46,599 nucleotides of DNA from an uncultured Clostridia bacterium (GTDB lineage Bacteria; Bacillota; Clostridia; RGIG6154). The stretch spans positions 1 to 46,599 of the forward strand of contig CAKSDT010000002.1 of the NCBI GenBank assembly GCA_934446135.1. The letters are read 5' to 3'. Under the pieces are notes generated by a model, which saw only the letters and a list, made by a program, of their open reading frames with translations, had not been told where the DNA came from and ran no database searches. A program made the translations under genes and the position numbers. This document shows, in pieces, positions 33,953-42,348 of this stretch. Every line of letters starts with the position of its first letter. Position 1 is the first letter of the stretch.

Positions 33953-34885
33953 ATGAATAAAGAAATACACAAAACCTCCATAGGCGGTCAGGCAGTTATG
34001 GAAGGGGTTATGATGAAAGGACCCGAAAAGACCGCAATATCGGTCAGAAAGCCTGACGGTGAAATCGTAACCGATATTAAAAGCAATGCAAAAATCACAA
34101 GAAACGTTTTTTTTAAACTTCCTGTAATAAGAGGATGTGTGGCATTTTTTGATTCGCTTATAACAGGAACAAAGGCACTTATGTATTCTGCCGATTTTGT
34201 TGATTTGGAAGATGAAACAGAATCGAAGTTTGACAAGTGGCTTGAAAGAGTTTTTGGTGATAAAATCAAAGATATAGTTATTTACTTTTCGGTAATAATT
34301 TCCGTTATCTTTTCTGTAGGTCTTTTTATACTTTTGCCGAACTGGATTGCAAGTTTTATTAAACTTGCGGTGAAGTCAAAGTTTGTCTTAAACTTTTGCG
34401 AAGGAATTATAAGAATATTGATATTTTTGACATATTTGTGGGCAGTTTCAAAAATGCCGGATATAAAGCGTGTTTTTGAGTACCACGGTGCAGAACATAA
34501 GACCATTGCATGCTATGAGGCGGGGGAAAAACTTACTCCGGAAAATGCAAAGAAATTTACAAGGCTTCACCCAAGATGCGGAACAAGTTTTTTGTTTATT
34601 GTTATGATAGTAAGTATTATTTGTTTTTCCGTTCTTTCATGGGATGTTAATGTAGTAGTAAGGAGCCTGTCAAGGATTGCTCTTATGCCTGTAGTTGCCG
34701 GAATTTCATATGAAATTATAAAATATGCCGGAAGACATGATAATGTTTTAACAAAAATAGTAAGTTATCCGGGCCTTTGTCTTCAAAAGATTACGACAAA
34801 CGAACCCGATGAATCTCAACTTGAAGTTGCAATTGCTTCAATGAAGGCAGTTATTCCGGAAAATCCCGAAGAGGATAAGTGGTAA
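33953..34885 (+). CDS. DUF1385 family membrane protein (YqhQ-like)
   Basis: A 310-residue protein with the family start IGGQAVMEGVMMKGPEK, several membrane helices (about 85-105, 115-145, 150-175 and 215-250) and the conserved YHGAEHKTIACYEAG and HPRCGTSFLF segments. The function of the family is not settled; the conserved His, Glu and Cys suggest a metal site. The start at 33953 (GAGG upstream) is preferred to an ATG at 33881, which precedes the promoter -10 box. It is one base from prmC, the usual neighbour. Confidence 0.88.
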   Translation: MNKEIHKTSIGGQAVMEGVMMKGPEKTAISVRKPDGEIVTDIKSNAKITRNVFFKLPVIRGCVAFFDSLITGTKALMYSADFVDLEDETESKFDKWLERVFGDKIKDIVIYFSVIISVIFSVGLFILLPNWIASFIKLAVKSKFVLNFCEGIIRILIFLTYLWAVSKMPDIKRVFEYHGAEHKTIACYEAGEKLTPENAKKFTRLHPRCGTSFLFIVMIVSIICFSVLSWDVNVVVRSLSRIALMPVVAGISYEIIKYAGRHDNVLTKIVSYPGLCLQKITTNEPDESQLEVAIASMKAVIPENPEEDKW

Positions 34886-34886
34886 T

Positions 34887-35714
34887 ATGAAACTCAGTCA
34901 GGCGTACAAAAAAGCACAGGAATGTTTAAAAAATCAGGGTGCGGATTATATATCTGACGCCCGTTTTTTGTTGACATCATTTATAGATAAGGATTTTTCC
35001 TATATGTTGCTTCATCCTGATGAGGAAATTGACTTTGCAGAATTTGAAAAACTTCTGGAAAAAAGGTTGGCCGGAGTTCCGGTTCAGTATATAACAGGAT
35101 TTACAGAATTTATGGGACTTAAGTTTAAGGTAAATGAAAATGTTCTTGTCCCGAGGCAGGATACTGAAATTCTTGTTGAAACTGTAATATCACTCAAAAA
35201 GGAAAGTCCCGATATTTTGGATGTATGCACAGGTTCCGGCTGCATAATAATTTCGCTTCTTAAATATATTAAGGATTCAAACGGTACGGCAATAGATGTT
35301 TCAGAAAAAGCACTTAATATTGCAAAACAAAATGCAAAGGGAAACGGAACGGATATAAGTTTTATCAGGGAAGATGTTTTGAAACTTGAATCTTTCGATA
35401 AAAAATATGATGTAATTGTTTCAAATCCGCCGTATATAGAAACTAATGTTATAGAAACCCGGGATGAAAAAGTTAAAAATTATGAACCGAAGATTGCTCT
35501 TGACGGCGGCGGGGACGGACTTTTATTTTACAGAAAAATTACCGGACTTGCAAAAAACGCTTTCAATAAAGACGGATATTTGCTCTATGAAATAGGATAT
35601 AATCAGGGAGAAAAAGTAAAAAAAATAATGTCTGAAAAAGGGTTTTCGGATGTTTTAATAATAAAAGACTATCAGGGAAACGACAGAGTAGTATACGGAA
35701 AGGCAGGCTTTTAG
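34887..35714 (+). CDS. prmC: Peptide chain release factor N5-glutamine methyltransferase PrmC
   Basis: A 275-residue methyltransferase that modifies the GGQ glutamine of release factors RF1/RF2. N-terminal helical domain (1-75), SAM loop DVCTGSGCIIISLL and catalytic NPPYIETN are visible, and VPRQDTEILVE marks the family. Usually prfA follows or precedes; here a PfkB-like kinase follows one base later, so prfA must be elsewhere. Confidence 0.94.
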   Translation: MKLSQAYKKAQECLKNQGADYISDARFLLTSFIDKDFSYMLLHPDEEIDFAEFEKLLEKRLAGVPVQYITGFTEFMGLKFKVNENVLVPRQDTEILVETVISLKKESPDILDVCTGSGCIIISLLKYIKDSNGTAIDVSEKALNIAKQNAKGNGTDISFIREDVLKLESFDKKYDVIVSNPPYIETNVIETRDEKVKNYEPKIALDGGGDGLLFYRKITGLAKNAFNKDGYLLYEIGYNQGEKVKKIMSEKGFSDVLIIKDYQGNDRVVYGKAGF

Positions 35715-35715
35715 T

Positions 35716-36636
35716 ATGATACCTTGCAACATAACGGTACTTGGAAATATGTATGTTGAAACTTTGGTTAAAACTCCTAAGTTTTGCTCTGACAAAGAAG
35801 TAAAAGCCGAAAGTTTTGACTTAAATTGCAGCGGTTTTGGATTTTTGCAGTCAACGGCAATTGCAAAACTCGGGGCAAATGTAAAAGTTTTGGGGTGTGT
35901 CGGAAATGATTTGTACGGCAAAGTGATACTCTCGTGCCTTAAAAAGGAAAATGTTGTTTCGGACGGGGTAAGGCTTGAAGGCAGTCCTACAGGCTCAATG
36001 GTAAATATTAACTGCGAAGTACAAAACTATTCTGTTTATTACGGCGGGGCAAATGAAAAAATTTCATCGGAATATATAGAAAGTTCGGTGAGGGTTTTAA
36101 GAAATACTGATTTTTTGGTCTTGGGAAATAAAATTGACCCTGTTTTATTAAGCACACTTTCAAATCTTTGTAAAAATTGTAAAACGAAAATTATCTATTC
36201 GGCGTTTAATCCCGAAAAGTTAAGTAAAAATGCAGTCCGCACAGCAGATATCAATGTTTTGGGTTCAAAATGCGTGACATACCTTACAGATATCGATATA
36301 ACCGATAACATCAGCGGAAAAAAGGCGGCAGAAAAACTTAAAACTATGGCTAAGGGAACAATAGTTATTTATTCCGAAGACTGCGGAGGAATATATGACG
36401 GAGGCTCTGCGGTTAAAATTATGGAACCTTATAAAAGCAGTTTTAAGTGCGGCGGAGATGTTAAGTTTATGGGGTTTACCGCAGCTTATGTGACTGCACT
36501 TTCAAAATATGCAATAAATGATGATGCAGTTGATTTTGCACTTTATACGGCGGAATGTTCTGCCGTTAAGGGTCAGACACCTTATATGAATGAGTTAAGG
36601 GAAAAAGTTTTTAAAGATAAAGTTGAAAGGAAATGA
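35716..36636 (+). CDS. Divergent PfkB-family carbohydrate kinase-like protein
   Basis: A 306-residue ribokinase fold protein. The C-terminal catalytic motif, normally GAGD, reads CGGDVKFMGFTAAY with the catalytic-base Asp248 kept; the N-terminal sugar-binding GG-N motif is replaced by CSGFGFLQSTAIAKLGA. The overall layout (FLQSTAIAKLGANVKVLGCVGNDLYGK) is that of PfkB kinases. The divergence makes activity and substrate uncertain; it could be an unusual nucleoside or sugar kinase, or a non-catalytic relative. It is coupled to the PTS IIC-like gene five bases downstream, suggesting one substrate for both. Confidence 0.7.
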   Translation: MIPCNITVLGNMYVETLVKTPKFCSDKEVKAESFDLNCSGFGFLQSTAIAKLGANVKVLGCVGNDLYGKVILSCLKKENVVSDGVRLEGSPTGSMVNINCEVQNYSVYYGGANEKISSEYIESSVRVLRNTDFLVLGNKIDPVLLSTLSNLCKNCKTKIIYSAFNPEKLSKNAVRTADINVLGSKCVTYLTDIDITDNISGKKAAEKLKTMAKGTIVIYSEDCGGIYDGGSAVKIMEPYKSSFKCGGDVKFMGFTAAYVTALSKYAINDDAVDFALYTAECSAVKGQTPYMNELREKVFKDKVERK

Positions 36637-36640
36637 TGTA

Positions 36641-37702
36641 ATGACAAAATTTAAGGCTTTTCTTAAAAAGAAAAATGTGGAAATCTCGGCAAAAAGGTAT
36701 GGAATTGATGCACTCGGTGCTATGGCTCAGGGACTCTTTGCTTCACTTCTTATCGGCACAATTTTAAACACCATAGGTACTCAGACCGGATTGGAAGTAT
36801 TTACCGAGATAGGAAGTTACGCATCGGCGGTTACAGGGCCTGCAATGGCAATTGCAATTGCTTTTGCTTTGGGATGTCCTCCTCTTGTTATGTTTTCTCT
36901 TGCGGCGGTAGGCTATGCTGCAAATAAACTCGGCGGTGCCGGAGGACCTCTTGCAGTTTTGTTTATATCAATTATTGCCGGAGAACTCGGAAAATTAGTG
37001 AGTAAAGAAACCAAAGTTGATATATTGGTTACACCTCTTGTTACTATTATATCAGGCTCGCTTCTTTCAATCTGGTTTGCAAAATACATAGGTCTTGCAG
37101 CGTCGAGTTTCGGCAATGCAGTTATGTGGGCAACAGACCTCCAGCCGTTTTTAATGGGAATTATCGTATCGGTTGTTATAGGCATTGCACTTACACTTCC
37201 TATATCCTCCGCTGCAATTTGTGCCGCTCTCGGTCTTACCGGACTTGCCGGCGGGGCTGCACTTGCCGGTTGTTGTGCCCAGATGGTTGGTTTTGCGATT
37301 ATGAGTTATAAAGAAAATAAAGTCGGCGGCCTGGTGGCACAGGGAATAGGAACAAGTATGCTTCAGATGGGAAATATAGTAAAAAAACCCGTGATATGGC
37401 TGCCTCCTATAATTACATCTGCAATAACAGGTCCGATTGCAACATGTATTTTTAAACTTGAAATGAACGGACCTGCAGTTTCATCAGGAATGGGAACTTG
37501 CGGACTTGTAGGACCGATCGGTGTTTATTCGGGCTGGATATCAGATATTGCAAACGGTGCAAAGGCTGCAATAACGGCTTTCGATTGGACGGGACTTTTG
37601 CTTATTTCAATAGTTTTGCCGGCGGTAATTACATATGCAATCTCAGTATTTTTCAGAAAAAAAGAAATTATAAAAGAAAATGATTTAAAATTAGACATAT
37701 AA
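36641..37702 (+). CDS. PTS EIIC-like membrane protein (PTS_EIIC_2 type)
   Basis: A 353-residue, Gly/Ala-rich membrane protein with about eight to ten hydrophobic segments, resembling the PTS_EIIC_2 family common in Clostridia and Bacilli. No EIIA or EIIB domain is attached or nearby, so phosphotransfer during transport is not supported and the family's substrate is unknown. I use ATG 36641, with AAAGGA upstream; the frame is open from 36623 inside the kinase gene. The neighbouring PfkB-like kinase could phosphorylate what it imports. Confidence 0.75.
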   Translation: MTKFKAFLKKKNVEISAKRYGIDALGAMAQGLFASLLIGTILNTIGTQTGLEVFTEIGSYASAVTGPAMAIAIAFALGCPPLVMFSLAAVGYAANKLGGAGGPLAVLFISIIAGELGKLVSKETKVDILVTPLVTIISGSLLSIWFAKYIGLAASSFGNAVMWATDLQPFLMGIIVSVVIGIALTLPISSAAICAALGLTGLAGGAALAGCCAQMVGFAIMSYKENKVGGLVAQGIGTSMLQMGNIVKKPVIWLPPIITSAITGPIATCIFKLEMNGPAVSSGMGTCGLVGPIGVYSGWISDIANGAKAAITAFDWTGLLLISIVLPAVITYAISVFFRKKEIIKENDLKLDI

Positions 37703-37705
37703 AAC

Positions 37706-37736
37706 ATAAGTGCCGATAAACTTTATCGGCACTTAT
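37706..37736. terminator. Bidirectional terminator between the PTS IIC-like and FTR-like genes
   Basis: A 13-base perfect stem (37706-37718 and 37724-37736) with a five-base loop separates the two convergent genes, with T-rich sequence after it on the plus strand. Confidence 0.85.
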
Positions 37737-37934
37737 TTATTTTTCTTTATAATACAGCATACAATGACAATATCCTTCAAAGTCAGGGTCTTTTATCTGT
37801 TCGCGGAATTCCTTGCACATACATTTTGTGTTTTCGTTTTTCTCAATAACACAGGGACAGTACCCGCCTCTTTTTTTAAGCCCCTCTTTAACTCTTTTAA
37901 CAACTTCTTCATTTTCATTGTATCTTATTCTCAA
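37737..37934 (-). CDS. Ferredoxin:thioredoxin reductase catalytic-chain-like protein
   Basis: A 65-residue protein with three Cys pairs, CPC (26-28), CMC (38-40) and CHC (56-58), and a basic helical N-terminus. The CPC...CHC layout and GYCHCMLYYK end are those of the ferredoxin:thioredoxin reductase catalytic chain, which uses a 4Fe-4S cluster next to a disulfide to reduce thioredoxin. The spacings (9 and 15 residues) differ from the plant/cyanobacterial form (16 and 8). The start is TTG 37934 with AAAGGTG upstream. It is directly downstream of a thioredoxin gene, which supports the role. Confidence 0.75.
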   Translation of the reverse strand: MRIRYNENEEVVKRVKEGLKKRGGYCPCVIEKNENTKCMCKEFREQIKDPDFEGYCHCMLYYKEK

Positions 37935-37962
37935 AAATAATCACACCTTTCTTTCGCAGCGG

Positions 37963-38277
37963 TTATTCTTCAATAAATGAAACAAGTTCTTCTTTTGTCA
38001 TATATCCGACAGATGTTTTTGAAACTTCGCCGTCTTTCACGAGAACAAGAGTAGGAATACTTGAGATTCCGAATTTTGCCGCAAGTGAAACTTCGTCGTC
38101 AACATTAACTTTTCCAACTTTAATTTTTCCGTCAAAATCGTTTGCAACTTCCTCAATAATCGGTGAAAGCATCATACAGGGCCCGCACCAAGTTGCCCAA
38201 AAGTCCAAAAGCACCGGTATATCCGATGATGAAATTTCCCTGTCATAGTTTTCTTCTGTTATTTTTATTTCTGCCAT
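37963..38277 (-). CDS. trxA: Thioredoxin
   Basis: A 104-residue thioredoxin with the redox site WCGPC in DFWATWCGPCMM and the conserved cis-proline in SSIPTLVL. It keeps protein cysteines reduced. GGAGGGATTA precedes the ATG. It is followed after 28 bases by the FTR-like gene, so it may be reduced by ferredoxin rather than by an NADPH thioredoxin reductase. Confidence 0.95.
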   Translation of the reverse strand: MAEIKITEENYDREISSSDIPVLLDFWATWCGPCMMLSPIIEEVANDFDGKIKVGKVNVDDEVSLAAKFGISSIPTLVLVKDGEVSKTSVGYMTKEELVSFIEE

Positions 38278-38300
38278 TATTAATCCCTCCGTTAAAATAC

Positions 38301-38329
38301 TTGCTTTAATAACTATATTGTACTATAAT
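38301..38329 (+). promoter_or_regulatory. Sigma-A promoter of the Crp/Fnr regulator gene
   Basis: TTGCTT (38301-38306) and TATAAT (38324-38329) with a 17-base spacer in the gap between trxA and the regulator. Confidence 0.65.
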
Positions 38330-38343
38330 AAAATAAATATGTA

Positions 38344-38359
38344 TGTTGTAAATCCAACA
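38344..38359. promoter_or_regulatory. Palindrome, possible Crp/Fnr operator
   Basis: TGTTG and CAACA face each other across six bases, just downstream of the predicted start of transcription and 15 bases before the regulator's ATG. The dyad resembles a Crp/Fnr-family site (TTG-N-CAA), consistent with autoregulation but unproven. Confidence 0.35.
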
Positions 38360-38374
38360 AAAAAGGAGAATGAT

Positions 38375-39049
38375 ATGCAAAACTATATAAATAAACTGTC
38401 AAAACTTGCAATGTTTGACGGAATCGGCGAAAAATGTATAGAAAGTCTTTTGGCTTGCTGCAATGTAAAAAGTGCGGTATTTGATAAAGGCGAAGTAATA
38501 ATAACTTCAGGAAAAATTTATGATGAATTTGGAATTTTAATGCAAGGTAAGGCAAAAATTATAGAGGAAGATTTTTGGGGCAATGAGAATTTAATATCAA
38601 TTGCGAAAGAAAATGATACATTTGCCGAGGCATTTTCTTTTATTCCGAATACACAATGTCAGGTTACGGTTATTGCTATTGAAAAATGCGAAGTTTTGTT
38701 TATAAATGCAAAGAGAATACTGGAAACCTGTAAAAACGAATGCGGAATACACGAGAAAGTTATAAAAAATATTATGTTTGATTTTGCAAGAAAGACTATT
38801 TACCTCAATAGAAAAATTAATCATTTAAGCAAAAGAACCACCAAACAGAAAATTATGTGTTTTTTATCAGATATGGCACTTGAAAGCGGTAATACGGAGT
38901 TTTGCATACCGTTTAACCGACAGCAGATGGCAGACTATCTTTCTGTTGACAGAAGTGCAATGTCAAGTGAACTTTCAGACCTTAAAAAGCAGGGAAAACT
39001 TGATTATAGGAAAAATCGGTTTGTTTTGTTGGGCGGAACGGACTTATAA
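38375..39049 (+). CDS. Crp/Fnr family transcriptional regulator
   Basis: A 224-residue regulator with a cyclic-nucleotide-type beta-roll (about 12-120, containing FGILMQGKAKII), a dimerisation helix and a C-terminal winged helix (about 150-215, FNRQQMADYLSVDRSAMSSELSDLKKQG). The start at 38375 has AAAGGAG six bases upstream. No Fnr-type Cys cluster is evident. It is divergent from the thioredoxin operon and followed by citrate synthase, either of which could be a target. Confidence 0.85.
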   Translation: MQNYINKLSKLAMFDGIGEKCIESLLACCNVKSAVFDKGEVIITSGKIYDEFGILMQGKAKIIEEDFWGNENLISIAKENDTFAEAFSFIPNTQCQVTVIAIEKCEVLFINAKRILETCKNECGIHEKVIKNIMFDFARKTIYLNRKINHLSKRTTKQKIMCFLSDMALESGNTEFCIPFNRQQMADYLSVDRSAMSSELSDLKKQGKLDYRKNRFVLLGGTDL

Positions 39050-39079
39050 GATTGTGACAAATAATGCCGTAAAACTCTA

Positions 39080-39108
39080 TTGATTAATAAGCAAAATTTT
39101 GATATAAT
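39080..39108 (+). promoter_or_regulatory. Sigma-A promoter of citrate synthase
   Basis: TTGATT (39080-39085) and TATAAT (39103-39108), 17-base spacer. The leader of about 70 bases contains a CCCCCC run and no clear hairpin. Confidence 0.7.
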
Positions 39109-39183
39109 ATATTTGTACCCCCCATTTTAAAGCAATTGAGGTTAATATAGGCAAAGTATTTGTAGCAGATTGGAGGAATAAAA

Positions 39184-40545
39184 ATGAAAAAATCGTATTC
39201 GGAAATTACACCGTATGTTAAAAAACTTGCTTTGGTTTCTGATGAAAGAAATGGCATTACACCTGAAATGTACCCCGTTCACAATGTAAAAAGGGGACTT
39301 CGCGATGTAGACGGAAACGGAGTTGTGACAGGTCTTACTGAGATTTCGGAAATTAAGGCAAAAGAAAAACTGCCAAACGGCGAAACAGTACCTTGCAGAG
39401 GAGAACTGTATTTCAGAGGAGTGAATGTCAGACAACTTGTAGACGGTTTCAGAAATGATGACAGATTTGGCTTTGAAGAAACTGTTTACCTGCTGTTATT
39501 TTCAAAACTGCCCGATAAAAATGAGTTAAAAGAATTCACTCAGTATCTTTCTGAAGTTCGGACTCTTCCTACATCATTTGTGAGAGATATGATATTTAAA
39601 GCCCCCGGAAGCAATATTATGAATATTCTTGCAAGATGTGTTCTTGTTTTGTATGCTTATGATGATAATCCCGACGATATAAGCATTGAAAATGTTCTAA
39701 GGCAGTGTCTATTTTTAATATCGGTTTTTCCGCTGCTTTCTGTTTATGCTTATAAATCTTATGAGCATTATTATCACGGAAACGATCTTAATATATATAT
39801 GCCGAAGGCTGATCTTTCAACCGCTGAGAACATACTGCTTTTGTTAAGAGGAGAGGGCAACTATTCACATATAGAGGCAAAAATTCTTGATCTTGCTCTT
39901 GCTTTGCATGCAGAACACGGAGGAGGCAACAATTCAACTTTTACAACTCATGTCGTTACATCTTCGGGTACAGATACATATTCTGCGATTGCGGCGGCTT
40001 TGGGTTCATTAAAAGGTCCCCGTCACGGCGGTGCAAATTTAAAAGTGGTTGAAATGTTTGATGATATGAAAAAAAGCATAGATACCGATAATGAAGATGA
40101 GATAAAGGACTATCTTGAAAGACTTCTTGATAAAAAAGCGTTTGACAATGCAGGTCTTATTTACGGTATGGGTCACGCAGTGTATTCAAAATCAGACCCA
40201 AGAGCCGACATTTTAAAAGAATGTGCAAGAGAACTTTCTGTTGAAGAACATTGCGAAAAGGAATTCAAACTTTATGAAACGGTTTCACGCCTTGCTCCTG
40301 AAATAATTTCCGAAAAAAGGAAAATGTATAAAGGCGTAAGTGCAAATGTAGACTTTTATTCCGGACTTATTTATAAAATGCTGGACCTTCCGCATGAACT
40401 TTATACCGCTATTTTTGCTATGGCAAGAATTTCGGGATGGTGTGCCCACAGAATAGAAGAAATTCAGAATAAGGGGAAAATTATAAGACCGTCATACATA
40501 AATGTCAAGGAAAGACAAGAATATAAAAATTTGAATGAGAGATAA
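39184..40545 (+). CDS. gltA: Citrate (or 2-methylcitrate) synthase
   Basis: A 453-residue enzyme that condenses acetyl-CoA with oxaloacetate. HAEHGGGNNSTFTTHVV, GPRHGGANLKVVEMF with a catalytic His, GMGHAVYSKSDPRA and the later Asp in NVDFYSGLIYKML are the family's active-site segments. It is longer than the type found in Bacillus and resembles clostridial citrate synthases. GGAGG lies eight bases before the ATG. It is a single-gene unit; no aconitase or isocitrate dehydrogenase is adjacent. Confidence 0.93.
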   Translation: MKKSYSEITPYVKKLALVSDERNGITPEMYPVHNVKRGLRDVDGNGVVTGLTEISEIKAKEKLPNGETVPCRGELYFRGVNVRQLVDGFRNDDRFGFEETVYLLLFSKLPDKNELKEFTQYLSEVRTLPTSFVRDMIFKAPGSNIMNILARCVLVLYAYDDNPDDISIENVLRQCLFLISVFPLLSVYAYKSYEHYYHGNDLNIYMPKADLSTAENILLLLRGEGNYSHIEAKILDLALALHAEHGGGNNSTFTTHVVTSSGTDTYSAIAAALGSLKGPRHGGANLKVVEMFDDMKKSIDTDNEDEIKDYLERLLDKKAFDNAGLIYGMGHAVYSKSDPRADILKECARELSVEEHCEKEFKLYETVSRLAPEIISEKRKMYKGVSANVDFYSGLIYKMLDLPHELYTAIFAMARISGWCAHRIEEIQNKGKIIRPSYINVKERQEYKNLNER

Positions 40546-40556
40546 AAAACATCTTA

Positions 40557-40587
40557 AAAAGCAGTGTGATAAACTCACACTGCTTTT
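40557..40587. terminator. Shared terminator of citrate synthase and nagA
   Basis: A perfect 13-base stem (40557-40569 and 40575-40587) with a five-base loop. The TGA stop of the convergent nagA lies inside the right arm (40575-40577). Confidence 0.85.
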
Positions 40588-41636
40588 CCGTTTTTAATAA
40601 CTCTTGTTAAGTTTAAATTGTCATCAAGAACTATAAGATCGGCATCAAAACCCACTTTAATTATCCCTTTGTTCAGATTTAGCAAAGCGGCGGGAGTTTT
40701 AGTCGCCATATAAAAAGCGTCGCTTTCCGGAATTGAAAAACTGACGGCCTTTTTAACGCAGTCTAAAAGTGTTGAGGTGCTTCCGGCTATTGCACCGTAT
40801 GAAGTCCTCGCAATGCCGTTTGTTACTGTTATTTCCTGCCCGCCGAATGTATATTTTCCGTCAGTTAATCCGGCAGCACGCATAGAATCGCTTATTAAAA
40901 TCATTCTCTCTTTTCCGAAAAGTTTATAAAGCATTTTTATTACCGTGGGGTGGATATGCACGCCGTCACAAATAACCTGAATAAAAATATTTTTACTAAA
41001 GGCAGCACCGATAGGTCCCGGTTCACGGTGGTTAAGCGGAGGCATAGCATTAAAAGTGTGAGTAAGGCACTTTGCGCCGCTTTCAATTGCAGAAACTGCC
41101 CGTTCGTAATTGCAGTCTGTATGGCCTATTGAAATTATTGCATCTGAGTTTCTGATAAATTCTTTACTTCCGGGAAGTTCAGGAGCAAGCGTTATCATTT
41201 TTATGTTGTTAAACTCTGAAAAATCATTTTGGTCGGGATTTTTAATATATTTTGAATTTTGAGAGCCCTTAAATTTTTCCGAGATATAAGGGCCTTCCAA
41301 GTGAAATCCCAAAACTTCGGATCCGTTTTGGGGAATTTCAGCCGAAATCGCTTTTTTGATGTCTTTTAGGTCCATTGTCATAGTTGTAGGAAGATATGAA
41401 GTTACTCCGTATTTTATCAAATGCTTTGACATTTCAGACAGTTTATCTCCGTCCATCGTGTCATACCCAAAAAGTCCGTGGGTATGAATATCAATAAGCC
41501 CCGGGTAAACTTTTTTGCCTTTCAGGTCTGTTCCGTCAAGATTTGAAACACCTATTTTTGAAATTTTCCCGTCTGAAATTTCTATATCTGTAAGATTTTC
41601 TGAAACTCTGCAGTTTTTTAAAACCAAATCAGCCAT
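40575..41636 (-). CDS. nagA: N-acetylglucosamine-6-phosphate deacetylase
   Basis: A 353-residue metal-dependent amidohydrolase that removes acetate from GlcNAc-6-P. Motifs are DIHTHGLFGYDTMDG, HLEGPYIS, GHTDCNYERA, LTHTFNAMPPLNHREPG and LISDSMRAAG. ATG 41636 is preferred, six bases after GAGGAGG. It overlaps nagB by eight bases. With nagB it feeds amino sugars into glycolysis as fructose-6-P. Confidence 0.94.
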   Translation of the reverse strand: MADLVLKNCRVSENLTDIEISDGKISKIGVSNLDGTDLKGKKVYPGLIDIHTHGLFGYDTMDGDKLSEMSKHLIKYGVTSYLPTTMTMDLKDIKKAISAEIPQNGSEVLGFHLEGPYISEKFKGSQNSKYIKNPDQNDFSEFNNIKMITLAPELPGSKEFIRNSDAIISIGHTDCNYERAVSAIESGAKCLTHTFNAMPPLNHREPGPIGAAFSKNIFIQVICDGVHIHPTVIKMLYKLFGKERMILISDSMRAAGLTDGKYTFGGQEITVTNGIARTSYGAIAGSTSTLLDCVKKAVSFSIPESDAFYMATKTPAALLNLNKGIIKVGFDADLIVLDDNLNLTRVIKNGKAV

Positions 41637-42345
41637 CAAAAGCCTCCTCATCTATTATAAGAACAACATCAGGATGTACTTTAAGCATAGTTGCCGGTAC
41701 ATTCGTATTAATATCCTTTGTAAGAAGTTCCTTTACAACATTATGTTTGTTTTTTCCGCTCGCGAGGAGCATAATCCTTTTGGATTTTAGTATCGTTGAA
41801 ATCCCCATAGTAATTGCTTTTTTAGGTACTTCGTCAATATTTTTAAAAAATCTTGAATTTGCCTTTATAGTGCTTTGGGTAAGATTTGTAAGATGTGTAT
41901 CTGTATTTAAGCATGTGTCCGGCTCATTAAATCCTATGTGACCGTTTTGACCTATCCCCAGAATCTGGAGATCAATTCCGCCGTACTTTTCTATAGTTTC
42001 TTCATAACGTCTGCACTCATCTTCGGGATTTTTCGCACTTCCGTCCGGAATAAAAGTTTTTTTGATATTTACATACTTGAATAGATTTTCTTTCATAAAA
42101 TAATGATAACTTTGCGGATTTTCAGGTGAAATAGTATAGTATTCATCTAAATTGAATCCCACAGACTGAGAAAAATCAATCTCACCGATATTATACATAT
42201 TAATGAGTTCTTTGTAAAGTCCTATTGGTGTCGATCCTGTTGCAAAACCAAGCACTGAATTTGGTTTTAACATAAGTTGGCTTGCAACTATCTTCGCACT
42301 ATTCACGGAAAGTTCATTATAGTTTTTGCATAAAATCACACGCAT
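41629..42345 (-). CDS. nagB: Glucosamine-6-phosphate deaminase
   Basis: A 238-residue enzyme converting glucosamine-6-P to fructose-6-P and ammonia. FATGSTPIGLYKELI, SVGFNLDEYY and the active-site GIGQNGHIGFNEPDT are typical. GAGGTG lies six bases before the ATG. It is three bases downstream of the broken kinase gene and translationally coupled to nagA. Confidence 0.95.
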   Translation of the reverse strand: MRVILCKNYNELSVNSAKIVASQLMLKPNSVLGFATGSTPIGLYKELINMYNIGEIDFSQSVGFNLDEYYTISPENPQSYHYFMKENLFKYVNIKKTFIPDGSAKNPEDECRRYEETIEKYGGIDLQILGIGQNGHIGFNEPDTCLNTDTHLTNLTQSTIKANSRFFKNIDEVPKKAITMGISTILKSKRIMLLASGKNKHNVVKELLTKDINTNVPATMLKVHPDVVLIIDEEAFDG

Positions 42346-42348
42346 AAA

